Made by a program: the position numbers and the translations under genes. A DNA stretch of 63,263 bases from Peribacillus huizhouensis (GTDB lineage Bacteria; Bacillota; Bacilli; Bacillales; DSM-1321). The stretch covers positions 1 through 63,263 of the forward strand of contig NZ_JACJHX010000018.1 of NCBI RefSeq assembly GCF_014138605.1. Reading direction: 5' to 3'. The notes beneath the pieces were generated by a model that saw nothing but the letters and a program-made list of their open reading frames with translations, was not told the DNA's origin and did no database searches. Shown piece after piece: positions 33,684 to 43,981 of the stretch. Position 1 is the first letter of the stretch, and each line of letters opens with the position of its first letter.

Positions 33684-33815
33684 TTATTGTTTTGATGAGC
33701 ATTCTGTACACTTAACCACATAGGATTCTGCTTGTTCATCGATATGATGACCGCAATCCGGACATTGTTTCGGCGGTAAGTTTCTGAAGAATTCCATAGG
33801 TTTTTTTGTTTGCAT
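33684..33815 (-). CDS. YhfH-family small zinc-ribbon protein (43 aa)
   Basis: A 43-residue protein: MEFFRNLPPKQCPDCGHHIDE, then EQAESYVVKCTECSSKQ. The FFRNLPxKxC start and two CxxC pairs match the YhfH family of Bacillus. Its role is unknown; the Cys pairs suggest zinc binding. The ATG at 33815 is preceded on the minus strand by GGGAGGAAC at good spacing. It ends at the terminator shared with hflX. Confidence 0.75.
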   Translation of the reverse strand: MQTKKPMEFFRNLPPKQCPDCGHHIDEQAESYVVKCTECSSKQ

Positions 33816-34036
33816 GTGTAGTTCCTCCCTTTTTATAATACAGATTCAAATTATTGTTTCTTGTTATAATACAGTATATACCCGTTAGTGAAAAATGTAT
33901 AGATAATTTACAGAAAAATATAATAATTTTTCATGTTAATATTTCCTATTTTCCCTAAATGAATTGCAGAACAAAATGGATGGATATAAGAAAAAGGAGC
34001 GAAAGCAGAAGGGAACTAAAGTAAGCAGGTACGATA

Positions 34037-34380
34037 AAACAGTTGATTGAGGAAACAGATATTCAATTTGAAGGGTATCAAACCTTCGTGTCATTAAAAA
34101 ATGGAAAATTTGTCACTGTTTTAGAAGAAGGGTTAAGCTTGGCAGAAGAAGACGAGTTGGCGATTGGTGTGCAAGATCATTTCGATGAATACAAAGAAAT
34201 GAGACAGTTAAAAATCAACTGCGCAGAGCGTTGGATGGTATAGGTGCTTTTCGCAAGTTTAAGGATGTACTTATCGGTTTAAATCTGGAAGAGGAATAGT
34301 ATTCTTATAAAGAAGCTTGCTATAGAGTCTTAGGAATTAGTTGGTGTGAAAATCAGGGAATATATCGAATAATTATTTGA
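34037..34380 (+). pseudogene. UPF0158-family protein, broken
   Basis: The frame LIEETDIQFEGYQTFVSLKNGKFVTVLEEGLSLAEEDE ends at 34243. Another frame then reads GAFRKFKDVLIGLNLEEE, a TAG where Trp is expected, and YSYKEACYRVLGISWCENQGI. GxFRxFKDxL...LEEEWYxYK...A..WCEENGI is the C-terminal signature of UPF0158 proteins. There is thus at least one frameshift (about 34220) and one nonsense codon. No good start is preserved. Confidence 0.6.
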
Positions 34381-34413
34381 AAAAGCATTTAAGCAAATTT
34401 GATGAGAAGTAGG

Positions 34414-34446
34414 AAACGACTGGGATTATTTCCAATCGTTTTTTGA
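34414..34446 (+). terminator. Terminator after UPF0158 relic
   Basis: AAACGA-C-TGGGA pairs with TTCCA-A-TCGTTT around TTAT, followed by six T. Confidence 0.7.
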
Positions 34447-34550
34447 CGATTATGTAGTTTTATTGGTATAATACTTTGTTGTAAGAGTAAAGTGCCTAAA
34501 AGGATCACCTTTTATATCTTGCAAATATAAATGGATAGGTGGTAATAAGA

Positions 34551-35519
34551 ATGATCGAAAGTAAACCGTATAGAGTATTGTTGTACTATTATTATGTCAC
34601 GATTGAGAACCCTGAGGAATTTGCAGCTGCACATCTGGCTTGGTGTAAAGAGCACGAGCTAAAAGGTCGTATTTTGGTTGCGAATGAAGGAATTAATGGG
34701 ACTGTATCAGGTACAATTGAACAAACTGATGAGTATATCAACATGATGGAAAGCGATCCCTTATTTGAAGGTATCGTATTTAAAATAGATGAAGCAGACG
34801 GACACGCATTTAAGAAAATGCACGTTAGACCACGAAATGAGCTTGTAACGCTTCGTTTGGAAGATGATATTAATCCACTTGAGCTTACTGGTCGATATTT
34901 AAGTCCAAAGGAATTTTATGAAGGACTTAAAGATGAAAATACTATTGTTCTAGATGCAAGAAATGATTATGAATACGAGTTAGGACATTTTAGAAATGCC
35001 ATTAAACCAGATATTAAATCCTTCCGTGAGCTTCCGCAATGGGTACGCGATAACAAAGAAATGTTTGAAGGAAAAAAAGTATTAACTTATTGCACCGGCG
35101 GTATCCGCTGTGAGAAATTCTCTGGCTGGCTTGTAAGAGAAGGATTTGAAGATGTAGGTCAGCTTCATGGTGGTATCGCCACTTACGGAAAAGACCTTGA
35201 AGTGCAAGGCGAGCTTTGGGATGGACAAATGTATGTATTCGATGAGCGAATTTCTGTTCCAATCAACCAAAAGGAACATGTCATTGTTGGCCGCGATTAT
35301 TTTACTGGTGAGCCATGTGAACGTTATATTAATTGTGCAAACCCTGAGTGTAATAAACAAATCCTCGCGTCAGAGGAAAATGAACACAAATATATGCGAA
35401 GCTGTTCACACGAGTGCCGCGTGCATCCACGTAACCTTTACGTAAAGCAACACAATCTAACGGATGAAGAATGGGCTGAAAGAGCTAGTCAGCTTACTGA
35501 AGAGATGGCTACAAAATAA
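34551..35519 (+). CDS. trhO: TrhO: tRNA uridine-34 hydroxylase (rhodanese-like)
   Basis: A 322-residue protein of the former UPF0176 family. The N-terminal acylphosphatase-like domain (about 1-100, with [46 protein letters not shown]) is followed by a rhodanese domain with catalytic loop [10 protein letters not shown] (Cys181) and a C-terminal Cys-rich segment ([29 protein letters not shown]). TrhO performs oxygen-dependent 5-hydroxylation of U34 in tRNAs. The ATG at 34551 has AGGTGG upstream; a GTG 12 bases earlier overlaps that site. It is single, followed by a palindromic element. Confidence 0.93.
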   Translation: MIESKPYRVLLYYYYVTIENPEEFAAAHLAWCKEHELKGRILVANEGINGTVSGTIEQTDEYINMMESDPLFEGIVFKIDEADGHAFKKMHVRPRNELVTLRLEDDINPLELTGRYLSPKEFYEGLKDENTIVLDARNDYEYELGHFRNAIKPDIKSFRELPQWVRDNKEMFEGKKVLTYCTGGIRCEKFSGWLVREGFEDVGQLHGGIATYGKDLEVQGELWDGQMYVFDERISVPINQKEHVIVGRDYFTGEPCERYINCANPECNKQILASEENEHKYMRSCSHECRVHPRNLYVKQHNLTDEEWAERASQLTEEMATK

Positions 35520-35537
35520 AGAATATAATAAGAAATG

Positions 35538-35640
35538 AGGGTCTGACCTCGCACTCTAAATCAGTATGTCGTGTTTCAAACACGTATCTTATACTGAATT
35601 TAGTTATTGCGGGGGCAGACCCTGTTTTTTTGGGGACACC
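35538..35640. repeat. Palindromic intergenic element, copy D
   Basis: GAGGGTCTGACCTCGCACTC, then TAAATCAGTATGTCGTGTTT, CAAACACGTA and ATACTGAATTTAG, ending GCGGGGGCAGACCCTG. The outer edges GGGTCTG/CAGACCC and inner AACACG/CGTGTT arms pair. It follows trhO and can act as a terminator. Confidence 0.7.
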
Positions 35641-35713
35641 TCCGTTTTTGTTATGCTAAAACAGAATACGGCTAATGTTCAGGCTGGACAAAACGAAACT
35701 CTCTATAAACCAC

Positions 35714-37399
35714 TTAGGCCTTGATTCCCTCTGTCTGTTCGCCTAGCTTGCCTGATAAATCATTGAGCACTTTCCCAATCTCATATGTTTCTTTATATTG
35801 GTTCAGTTGTTCTTGGAAGCTTGATAGCATTTGTTCGGCGCTAGCACTTGTCTGTTGCGATAGTGCTACGTATCTTTCGGATGATTGTTCTACTTCAGGT
35901 AAGGAACCTTGCAAGTTTTTTAGAATGGATTCTATGAACCGAAGCTTAACGTTCACCTCATCAACATGTAAACTCCATAAGTCAATTGAGTCTTTACTTT
36001 TTGATGCTACTTGAACATTTTTATTGACGATCTGATGAATATCTTCAAATTCACGATGTGTCTGGCTTGTTATCTCTTCCATTTGCCCCATTGTTGTAGC
36101 AATTTCTTCTGCTGCTTTGAATGATTCGTTAGCAAGCTTTCTGACTTCTGTTGCAACAACAGAGAACCCTTTACCAGCATCCCCTGCTCTTGCTGCTTCG
36201 ATTGTTGCATTTAAAGCAAGAAGTTTCGTCTGTTCAGCAACGGTTTGTATCAGTGAGACGATGGATGTGACAGAGACTGAATGAGTTTTCAGTGTGTTCA
36301 TTGTCTGTGTGATGTTTTTAAACTCCCTTTGAAATAATCCGAGTTCACGTACTAGTTGATCCATATGGTTTGTCCCACTTAGAGAAGAAGCCTCCATCGT
36401 TTTTGATATGTCAAAAATATGTTGCATTTCCTGAAATGTTTGGTAAATGTCCGTCTTCATTTTGTCAAAAGCAACCATAGATAATTCAGAACTAACAGCT
36501 GTTTCATCCGCGGCAGTTTTAACCGTTTCTATTTCATTAATCAATTCCTGATTCCGGACCAGCACAATATTAGAGGAAGTTTGCAGCTTGGCACCGGTTG
36601 TATGTAATTGATGGGTTGTAGAGCTTATGTTTTGTAGCATGTTTTTCACAGTAAGTAATAATGATTCGAAACTCTTAACAAGAGATGTTACTTCGCTTGA
36701 GCTCCTTGGAATATTCTTCAATGATATATCAAAATTACCTTCACGGGCTTCTTTCATAAGTCCGCGAAGATTTTCTAAAGGTCTAGTCAATTGATTAACG
36801 AGTACGATGACAAGAAGAGCAGTAATAAGTACACAAGCAATCGTAACGGTGAGAATAGAAAAAGCCATTTCATGGATCTTAGTTAAATATACTTGTTGTG
36901 GAAGAGCGATGACAAAAGCCCCTTTTACTTCTTGAATATGTTGAAAAGCAAATGTATAGGTAATACCGTCAATATCTTTATGTAAAATGCCATTCCCTTT
37001 TTTTAAGATTTCTGTTTGTAGAGAATCAGGAATCTTTATTGCCGTTTTTTCACTGACTGAGAAAGGGATGGTTTCTTTCCCTTTGATAAGGAAGTAATCA
37101 CTATGGAGACCATCTTGACTCATATCGGCATTCTGACTTTTAATAAAGCCATCAATTTTCTTGTTAAAATTCTGTTCGTCCCCTACATGGAGATACATGA
37201 GGTTTTGTGCCATCTGGTAAAAAAGCATAACTTCTCTTTCTAGACGTTGTTCGACAGCGGTCATTGTTGCATCTTTTGATTTTACATAAGACATATAACT
37301 AATGATGCCGGACGTGAAAATTAAGATAAATATTATAAATAGTAAGAGCTTGGTCTTTAAGGACCAGTTTTCATGAAAACTAAATAACTTTCTCATCAT
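35714..37399 (-). CDS. Methyl-accepting chemotaxis protein
   Basis: A 561-residue receptor. TM1 is at about 18-38, followed by an extracytoplasmic sensor of about 140 residues (single Cache-like, with [14 protein letters not shown]). TM2 is at about 178-200, then HAMP (about 201-255) and a signalling domain with the conserved hairpin tip [38 protein letters not shown] (about 389-426). It reports ligand binding to the CheA/CheW array. The start is MM at 37399 with GAAAGAAGGGGTGG-type site upstream; the second Met may be the real start. The ligand is unknown. Confidence 0.92.
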   Translation of the reverse strand: MMRKLFSFHENWSLKTKLLLFIIFILIFTSGIISYMSYVKSKDATMTAVEQRLEREVMLFYQMAQNLMYLHVGDEQNFNKKIDGFIKSQNADMSQDGLHSDYFLIKGKETIPFSVSEKTAIKIPDSLQTEILKKGNGILHKDIDGITYTFAFQHIQEVKGAFVIALPQQVYLTKIHEMAFSILTVTIACVLITALLVIVLVNQLTRPLENLRGLMKEAREGNFDISLKNIPRSSSEVTSLVKSFESLLLTVKNMLQNISSTTHQLHTTGAKLQTSSNIVLVRNQELINEIETVKTAADETAVSSELSMVAFDKMKTDIYQTFQEMQHIFDISKTMEASSLSGTNHMDQLVRELGLFQREFKNITQTMNTLKTHSVSVTSIVSLIQTVAEQTKLLALNATIEAARAGDAGKGFSVVATEVRKLANESFKAAEEIATTMGQMEEITSQTHREFEDIHQIVNKNVQVASKSKDSIDLWSLHVDEVNVKLRFIESILKNLQGSLPEVEQSSERYVALSQQTSASAEQMLSSFQEQLNQYKETYEIGKVLNDLSGKLGEQTEGIKA

Positions 37400-37585
37400 C
37401 CACCCCTTCTTTCTAGGTCTAATTATCCATGAATAGTGTTAAATATTTGTGAAGATTAAGTAAATTGTTTGTGTAAATGAAAAACAGTTATTTGAAAAAA
37501 ATAAATTAAATCAAGCATTTTGATAAATAGAAAAAATTTTTTATGGTAAATTAATGATAAAAAAACATATAGAAAAGGTGGTTTA

Positions 37586-39622
37586 ATGGAGTTATTTCTA
37601 ATAGTTTTACTTTTGTTGTTCACCATTGGACTATCTAATATGATTAATCACTTTATTCCATTTATTCCGGTACCACTTATTCAAATCGCTTTAGGCGGGA
37701 TATTGGCTATCTTACCTATGGGTTTACACGTGCCAATGGAGCCGGAATTGTTTTTTGTCCTATTTATTGCTCCGTTGTTATTTAATGATGGAAAAAATGT
37801 ACCTCGTTCAGCACTATGGAAACTTAGAGTTCCCATTTTATTATTAGCGTTAGGGCTGGTCTTGGTAACCGTTCTTATAATCGGTTATTTAATTCATTGG
37901 TTGATTCCATCTATCCCTTTACCTGCTGCTTTTGCACTTGCAGCAATTCTTTCACCTACAGATGTAGTCGCTGTAGGTGCTATGGCGAGTCGCGTTAAGT
38001 TACCGAAAGTTATTATGCATACTCTTGAGGGAGAAGGGTTAATGAATGATGCATCAGGTCTTGTGGCGTTTAAGTTTGCTGTAGCAGCTACGGTAACTGG
38101 TTATTTTTCTTTAGTGGAGGCATCGTTAAGCTTTATTATTATTGCTTTAGGGGGCCTTATCGGGGGTGGGCTCATTGCCTTTATGATTATTAGACTACGA
38201 GTCATAATCCGCCGATTAGGTATGGAAGATGTGACCATCCATATGCTCATTCAGATTTTAACTCCATTTGTAATTTATTTAAGCGTAGAACATTTTCACT
38301 TTTCAGGAATATTAGGTGTTGTAGCTGGTGGGATTGTTCATGCAATTGAACGAGATCATGAGCAGTCACCGACAATTAAGCTGCAAATTGTTTCAAATAG
38401 TACATGGTCTGTCATTTTATTTATTTTGAATGGTCTTGTTTTTGTTTTACTTGGTTTTCAGGTGCCAGGTGTAGCGAATTCTATTTTTCAAAATGCTGCC
38501 TTTAATAATAAGGAAGTGATCGGTTATATCATCATCATTAGTATTTCCTTATTTGCTCTCCGTTTCGCTTGGGTATTGATGGCGTGGTGGACTGGTTGGA
38601 AAGTAAAGAAGGAGATGGTAAAGCCGTCATTTAAAGCTATTGGGATGATAACTGTTTCTGGTGTCAGAGGAGCTGTTACATTGGCGGGGGCCTTTACCAT
38701 CCCATTTGCGTTAGATGATGGCAGTCCATTTCCAGAACGTTCATTAATTATTTTTATTGCAGCTGGAGTCATTTTGGCGACACTGTTAGTTACAAGCATT
38801 TTCTTACCGATTATTGCTCGGTCAAAAGAGGAGTATACAGGTGAGAATAAAGCAGAAACAGAAAAACGTGCTTTGATTCATTCCCATTTGGCGGCAATAA
38901 AAGCAGTCGAATCTTCTATTACAAATGAAAACCGAGATGTTGCCGTAAGAATTATTTCTAAATATAACCTTAGGCTTAACCAAGCTTATGCAGCTGGAAG
39001 CCAAAAGAATCAATCTGAAATGAGAGAGAGAGAAAATAAAATTCGATTGATAGGAATAGAGGCAGAAGAGAAGGAAATCGAGAATCTTGTAAATTCTGAG
39101 CTAGTAGATGGGGAAACTGTATACTTGTATTTGGAGCATATTCAAAGGATGAAAATGGCAGTGACAAATCGAATGAAATATCGCCGGTTGATTTTCTCAC
39201 TATTTTTAAAAAAATTGTTATTAATGATTAGCTATCTATTTTCAATTAGAAAAAGAGAATTAATCGAGCAAAGAAATGAGCATCTTCATAAATTCATCAC
39301 ATTGAAAGTGAAGACAGCTAAAGCGGCAATTAGAGAGATTAAGGAAAAAACAAGTCCAGAAGATAGGGGGATTTCTTTAATTGTGATCGCGGAATATAGT
39401 TCACTAATTTCAAGATTTAAACGGGAGACTAAAGTAAGCGAAAGGTATAAACAAATAAATTTCGAACGAGATTTACAATATATCGCTATCCAAGCTGAGC
39501 GTGATGACATTCAGGACATGTTTGAAGAAGGAACAATCAGTTTTGAAATTGCGCAAAAAATTCGCCAGTATATTAATATTAGGGAAGCGAGTACAGTAGA
39601 AGAAAGCAATTACGGTCCCTGA
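37586..39622 (+). CDS. CPA1-family Na+/H+ antiporter
   Basis: A 678-residue antiporter. About 12 membrane spans cover residues 1-410. The ion-binding motif is AAILSPTDVVAVGAMASRVKLPKVIMHTLEGEGLMNDASGLVAFK (about 130-175), including the NDASG Asp. A cytoplasmic tail of about 260 residues is helical and charged (ESSITNENRDVAVRIISKYNLRL...). The family exports Na+ or K+ in exchange for protons. The ATG has AAAGGTGG upstream. It resembles YjcE/NhaP-type proteins of Gram-positives. Confidence 0.9.
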   Translation: MELFLIVLLLLFTIGLSNMINHFIPFIPVPLIQIALGGILAILPMGLHVPMEPELFFVLFIAPLLFNDGKNVPRSALWKLRVPILLLALGLVLVTVLIIGYLIHWLIPSIPLPAAFALAAILSPTDVVAVGAMASRVKLPKVIMHTLEGEGLMNDASGLVAFKFAVAATVTGYFSLVEASLSFIIIALGGLIGGGLIAFMIIRLRVIIRRLGMEDVTIHMLIQILTPFVIYLSVEHFHFSGILGVVAGGIVHAIERDHEQSPTIKLQIVSNSTWSVILFILNGLVFVLLGFQVPGVANSIFQNAAFNNKEVIGYIIIISISLFALRFAWVLMAWWTGWKVKKEMVKPSFKAIGMITVSGVRGAVTLAGAFTIPFALDDGSPFPERSLIIFIAAGVILATLLVTSIFLPIIARSKEEYTGENKAETEKRALIHSHLAAIKAVESSITNENRDVAVRIISKYNLRLNQAYAAGSQKNQSEMRERENKIRLIGIEAEEKEIENLVNSELVDGETVYLYLEHIQRMKMAVTNRMKYRRLIFSLFLKKLLLMISYLFSIRKRELIEQRNEHLHKFITLKVKTAKAAIREIKEKTSPEDRGISLIVIAEYSSLISRFKRETKVSERYKQINFERDLQYIAIQAERDDIQDMFEEGTISFEIAQKIRQYINIREASTVEESNYGP

Positions 39623-39681
39623 TGCAATAAAAAAGTTTAAACAAAACACTGATTTAGACAGATAGGGAGGGAGTAGATCTG

Positions 39682-40170
39682 ATGCTTGAAAATGAGGATG
39701 TTTCACTACGGCTATATGAATCTAAATATAAAGCGGAATTAGCCCAATTTCATTTAACGGTAGAGCAGAAAAAATTTACAGCTCTTCCTATTGAGGCATT
39801 GAAGATATGTACCGAAGATCCAAATAGAAGACCGATCATGGTCTTTTCGGGGGAAGTGCCAGTTGGTTTTTTTGTTCTCCATACTGGTGAAGGGATTCAA
39901 GATTTTTCTGAAAATCCACGAACTATTTTATTGCGAGCTTTTTGTATAAATCATTGTTATCAAGGTAAAAAGTATGCATCCAGGGCAATGGCTGTTTTAC
40001 CCTATTTTGTCCGACAACAATTCTCGGATAAAGAAGAAATTGTTCTTGCAGTTAATAAGGACAATGAGCCAGCAAAAGCTTTGTATGTAAAATCAGGCTT
40101 CCGTGATACAGGTGCTGAAAAAAACGGGAGAAGCGGACAGATGCATATATATAGCTATAAATTGTCATAA
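39682..40170 (+). CDS. GNAT N-acetyltransferase
   Basis: A 162-residue Gcn5-related acetyltransferase. The central strands and motif A are seen as ILLRAFCINHCYQGKKYASRAMAVLPYFVR (acetyl-CoA pyrophosphate loop QGKKYAS) and motif B as VLAVNKDNEPAKALYVKSGFRDTG. The ATG at 39682 follows GGGAGGG (39665-39671), 60 bases after the antiporter stop, so they may share a transcript. The substrate is unknown. Confidence 0.88.
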   Translation: MLENEDVSLRLYESKYKAELAQFHLTVEQKKFTALPIEALKICTEDPNRRPIMVFSGEVPVGFFVLHTGEGIQDFSENPRTILLRAFCINHCYQGKKYASRAMAVLPYFVRQQFSDKEEIVLAVNKDNEPAKALYVKSGFRDTGAEKNGRSGQMHIYSYKLS

Positions 40171-40301
40171 AATTTCATTCTCGACTATTGTAAGATATTG
40201 AAGTGGAACATTTTTTTGTTAAGTCTATAAATACTAATTAAAGAACCCTTATGGTACACTTTAAGAAGTATAATTTGGATCGTGATTGAGGTGTACATAC
40301 G

Positions 40302-41687
40302 TTGAAAACAGTCGTTGTGATAGGCGGAGGCATTACAGGAGTATCTGCTCTTTATGAATTGCAAAAGTGGAAAAAGAAGACAGCATCGAATGTTAGACTC
40401 ATATTGGCGGAAGCAAATGAGGAGCTGGGGGGGAAAATTCGTTCGGTACATGATGGTGATTTCATTATGGAATCGGGTGCTGATTCTATCGTGGCGCGTA
40501 AAGGGTATATTGGACCGTTAATTGAAGAGTTAGGAATACAAGAAGAAGTCGTATACAATGCGACAGGACGATCCTTCATTCATAATGAAGGAGAATTAAA
40601 ACTTATTCCAGAAGAAGCTGTATTTGGCATTCCAACGAGCATCGAGTCATTGGCGAAAACTACATTAGTGTCAGCTGAAGGGAAAGTTGCGGCATTGAAG
40701 GATTTCTACACAAAGAATGAAGCATTCACGGCACATGATTCCATCGGTGACTTTCTGGAATGCTTTCTTGGGAAAGAATTAGTAGAAAAACAAATTGCTC
40801 CCGTGCTTTCTGGTGTATATTCAGGAAAGCTTGCCGACTTGACTATTGCTTCAACCCTACCATATTTATTAGATTACAAGAATGAATATGGCAGCATCAT
40901 AAAAGGGCTTTCAGAAAATAAAAAAGCCTTCCAAGGAAATGGCGATAAGAAATTTCTTTCTTTTAAAAGTGGACTGTCGACATTGCTAGATCGTATGGAA
41001 GAACAGATGGAAGATGTTGAAATACGTAAAGGGACAGAAGTAAAGGCTGTAACAAAAACAGGGAGTACATACACGGTCACTTTTGTAAACGGAGAAAGCA
41101 TTATCGCTGATTATATCATTTTAAGCATTCCTTACAATGCTACACAAAAACTATTAGAGAATCCTGCACTTCAAAAGGAATTTGACCAATTAAAAAATAG
41201 TTCGCTTATTAGCGTCTATGTGGGCTTCGATTTGGCGGATAGTGAGCTTCCGAAGGATGGAACAGGATTTATTACTGCAGGAACTAGTGCATTAACTTGT
41301 AATGCCTGTACGTGGACAAGTAGAAAATGGGAACATACATCTAAGAAGAATCTTTTACTAATCCGGCTTTTTTATAAAAGTACAAACCCTGCTTTTGCTA
41401 CGTTACAAACTGCAACTGAAGAAGAGTTGCTTAAGGTTGCATTAAGAGATATTGAGGTAAGTCTGGGTATTTCAGGTATTCCTGTGACAAGTGAAGTGAC
41501 TAATTGGAGCAATATGATGCCTAATTATCACATTCATCATCGGAAAGTTGTACAGCGATTAGAAGAGAAGCTTGAGCAAGACTTTCCTGGGATTCGGCTA
41601 GCTGGTTGTTCCTATTACGGAGTGGGTATTCCTGATTGCATTGGAAATGGTGAGGCGACAGCAAAATGGGTAATCGAGCAATTATGA
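40302..41687 (+). CDS. HemY/CgoX-type coproporphyrinogen III oxidase
   Basis: A 461-residue FAD protein. It begins TVVVIGGGITGVSALYELQK (dinucleotide-binding GxGxxG) and has EANEELGGKIRSVHDGDFIMESGADSIVARK, GVYSGKLADLTIAS, and the C-terminal GCSYYGVGIPDCIGNGEATAKWV flavin-contact motif. In Firmicutes this enzyme oxidises coproporphyrinogen III to coproporphyrin III in haem synthesis. The gene normally sits in hemEHY; here it is alone, so it may be a second copy. TTG start with TGAGGTG upstream. A good terminator follows. Confidence 0.85.
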   Translation: MKTVVVIGGGITGVSALYELQKWKKKTASNVRLILAEANEELGGKIRSVHDGDFIMESGADSIVARKGYIGPLIEELGIQEEVVYNATGRSFIHNEGELKLIPEEAVFGIPTSIESLAKTTLVSAEGKVAALKDFYTKNEAFTAHDSIGDFLECFLGKELVEKQIAPVLSGVYSGKLADLTIASTLPYLLDYKNEYGSIIKGLSENKKAFQGNGDKKFLSFKSGLSTLLDRMEEQMEDVEIRKGTEVKAVTKTGSTYTVTFVNGESIIADYIILSIPYNATQKLLENPALQKEFDQLKNSSLISVYVGFDLADSELPKDGTGFITAGTSALTCNACTWTSRKWEHTSKKNLLLIRLFYKSTNPAFATLQTATEEELLKVALRDIEVSLGISGIPVTSEVTNWSNMMPNYHIHHRKVVQRLEEKLEQDFPGIRLAGCSYYGVGIPDCIGNGEATAKWVIEQL

Positions 41688-41692
41688 ACAGA

Positions 41693-41728
41693 GGTCTGAC
41701 TCGTTACACGTGAGTCAGATCCTTTTTA
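41693..41728 (+). terminator. Terminator of hemY-type gene
   Basis: GGTCTGACTC (41693-41702) pairs with GAGTCAGATCC (41712-41722), then a T run. The arms resemble the outer edge of the palindromic element family. Confidence 0.8.
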
Positions 41729-41893
41729 ATTTGGGTAGTCAATAAAAATAAGTTGTTTAAATAATCTTTAATAGTTGTATATTATTATATTTGGTTTTTC
41801 TTGTTGCTCATTTAGAGATAAGAGTATGGGTGTGGTACATTATTTGTAAAAGATAATCATGTTGAAGACTAACATAGGAGGCAACGAACATCT

Positions 41894-42961
41894 ATGGGAC
41901 ATCGACTCCAAGAAGCAGAACACTTTATTCGAACTAGTTATGGGGAATTGCATAAAAGTGAAGAAGAAATTTATGCCCGTTTAGAAGAAGTGACTGGTCA
42001 TCTTCAGAAACGAGACAAGTATGAACATACGCTCGAAGAGCTTGAACATGGAGCTAAAATGGCGTGGCGGAATAGTAATAAATGTATTGGACGTCTGTTT
42101 TGGGAAACGATGCAGGTAATGGATAAACGTGATTTACAATCAATAGAAGAGATAGTAGAAGCGCTGTTCGAACATATATCGTTTGCAACAAACGAGGGTA
42201 AAATACGGCCGTCCATTACTGTTTTTCATCCTGACCGAGTTCGGATATGGAATCATCAATTAATTCGATACGCAGGCTATGAAACAGAAAATGGAGTTAT
42301 CGGAGATCCAGATTCGTTGCGATTCACACAAGTTTGTGAGGAGTTGGGATGGAGGGGTTGCGGTGGCTGGTTTGATCTTTTACCTCTCGTTATACAAGTA
42401 GATGGTGGAAAGCCTCGATGGTTTGAAATCCCTTCTAATCTTGTGAAGGAAGTTCCTTTGCGTCATCCTGATTTTGAATGGTTTAGAGATTTAGAACTCA
42501 AATGGTATGCCGTTCCGATTATTTCGAATATGAGTCTTGAAATCGGTGGAATCACTTATCAAGCTGCACCATTTAATGGTTGGTATATGGGTACAGAAAT
42601 CGGAGCGAGAAACTTAGCAGATGAGGATCGATATAATATGCTTCCTATAATAGCAGAACATATGGGGCTAGATATCCGTAAGAATTCATCGCTCTGGAAA
42701 GACCGGGCTCTAATCGAGCTTAATCAGGCAGTTCTTTATTCTTTTAAAGAGGATGGGGTAAGTATTGTCGATCACCATACGGCTGCTCAGCAATTTAAGA
42801 TGTTTGAGAAAAAGGAAAATGCTGCTGATCGTCCTGTAACCGGTAATTGGACGTGGCTTATTCCGCCAGTTTCTCCAGCAACCACTCATATATTCCATAA
42901 TCCTTATAAAAATCAGATCATTAAACCAAATTACTTTTATCAAAAGGTTCCCTATAAATGA
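41894..42961 (+). CDS. nos: Bacterial nitric oxide synthase oxygenase
   Basis: A 355-residue oxygenase-only NOS. The haem-ligand Cys64 lies in [11 protein letters not shown]. The arginine and pterin site is seen as [62 protein letters not shown] and [18 protein letters not shown]. It makes NO from L-arginine using electrons from a general flavodoxin-type reductase, protecting against oxidative stress and some antibiotics. The ATG at 41894 has TAGGAGG upstream. Monocistronic, with a terminator at 42972. Confidence 0.96.
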   Translation: MGHRLQEAEHFIRTSYGELHKSEEEIYARLEEVTGHLQKRDKYEHTLEELEHGAKMAWRNSNKCIGRLFWETMQVMDKRDLQSIEEIVEALFEHISFATNEGKIRPSITVFHPDRVRIWNHQLIRYAGYETENGVIGDPDSLRFTQVCEELGWRGCGGWFDLLPLVIQVDGGKPRWFEIPSNLVKEVPLRHPDFEWFRDLELKWYAVPIISNMSLEIGGITYQAAPFNGWYMGTEIGARNLADEDRYNMLPIIAEHMGLDIRKNSSLWKDRALIELNQAVLYSFKEDGVSIVDHHTAAQQFKMFEKKENAADRPVTGNWTWLIPPVSPATTHIFHNPYKNQIIKPNYFYQKVPYK

Positions 42962-42971
42962 TACATACTTG

Positions 42972-43002
42972 AACCTCGTGGGACTTGCTCACGAGGTTTT
43001 TT
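42972..43002 (+). terminator. Terminator of nos
   Basis: AACCTCGTG (42972-42980) pairs perfectly with CACGAGGTT (42990-42998), followed by T. Confidence 0.88.
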
Positions 43003-43203
43003 GCTGTTTTGATTCAATTAGTAACAAGGATCTTTTCCCGCATTTAAAGTCGGTAAAACACCACACTGATTGAAGTTATACTTTTTTAGAAAGTGTATTG
43101 GTACAAGACGACAATATGTGAATCTCATGTAGTATTTTGATGAAATTTATTTCTTAGGAAATATTTATGTCGACTGAAGTATTATTTGATTTTAAAAATG
43201 ATG

Positions 43204-43305
43204 TTGAAGATTGTCCTGATTCCTGTATAATAATTGTGGTCAAAAGTAAACTAGAAGTTTATATATAGAATACTTTTATGTTTTGAAGTTTAGTAAAACT
43301 AAACT
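43204..43305 (+). promoter_or_regulatory. pot operon promoter and palindromic operators
   Basis: TTGAAG (43204-43209) and TATAAT (43226-43231) form a sigma-A promoter. Two palindromes lie just downstream: TAAACTAGAAGTTTA (43247-43261) and AGTTTAGTAAAACTAAACT (43287-43305). Both contain an AAACT/AGTTT pair, so the PotR-type regulator encoded next is the likely ligand-dependent repressor. Confidence 0.55.
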
Positions 43306-43381
43306 TACAGTCGAGTCAGTGAAAGTAAGAAATACGATCCTTTGTTTAAAAAGATGGCGACGATGAGCCCTTGGAGGAACT

Positions 43382-43924
43382 ATGCAAATTGGAAAAAAGA
43401 TTAAGAATTTACGTTTGAAAAAAGGGTTGACACAAGAGGAGTTAGGCGAAAGAACAGATTTAAGTAAGGGTTATATATCTCAACTGGAGCGTGATTTGAG
43501 TTCACCTTCTATTGAAACGTTTTTCAATATAATTGAGGTGCTTGGATGTTCCCCAAAGCAATTCTTCGATGATGAAGAGCGTGTTCAAAAAGTTGTCTAT
43601 GATGAAAATTCGCAGACCTTTTACGCAGAAGAAGAGAAAGGCTATCAGATTAGATGGCTCGTACCGGAATCAAACGAAAAGGAAATGGAACCAATCTATC
43701 TATCATTTAAGGAAAAAGGGGAGTTCAAGAAGTTTGAACCATCTCTTTCAGAAACGTTTGGGTATGTAGTAAGCGGAAGAATCATTGTTTATTTAGGAAA
43801 CCGTATATATATGGCTAAGGCGGGGGAATCAATTTATTTTCATGCTTCTGAAGATCACCAATTGGTTAATGATAATGATGGTCCTACAGAATTGCTTCTA
43901 GTTGTTACAAATTCCTATCTGTGA
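43382..43924 (+). CDS. potR: XRE-cupin regulator (PuuR/PotR type)
   Basis: A 180-residue regulator. The N-terminal Xre helix-turn-helix (residues 5-60: KIKNLRLKKGLTQEELGERTDLSKGYISQLERDLSSPSIETFFNIIEVLG) is joined to a C-terminal cupin_2 domain (about 108-178: FGYVVSGRIIVYLGNRIYMAKAGESIYFHASEDHQLVNDND). Such proteins sense polyamines or related small molecules. The gene is immediately upstream of potABCD, with 57 bases between, and is probably the first gene of that operon. The ATG follows TGGAGG. Confidence 0.88.
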   Translation: MQIGKKIKNLRLKKGLTQEELGERTDLSKGYISQLERDLSSPSIETFFNIIEVLGCSPKQFFDDEERVQKVVYDENSQTFYAEEEKGYQIRWLVPESNEKEMEPIYLSFKEKGEFKKFEPSLSETFGYVVSGRIIVYLGNRIYMAKAGESIYFHASEDHQLVNDNDGPTELLLVVTNSYL

Positions 43925-43981
43925 GCATTCAGCTATTTGGTGAAAAGGATCACACATAAAGATATTGAGGAGGAGAATACT

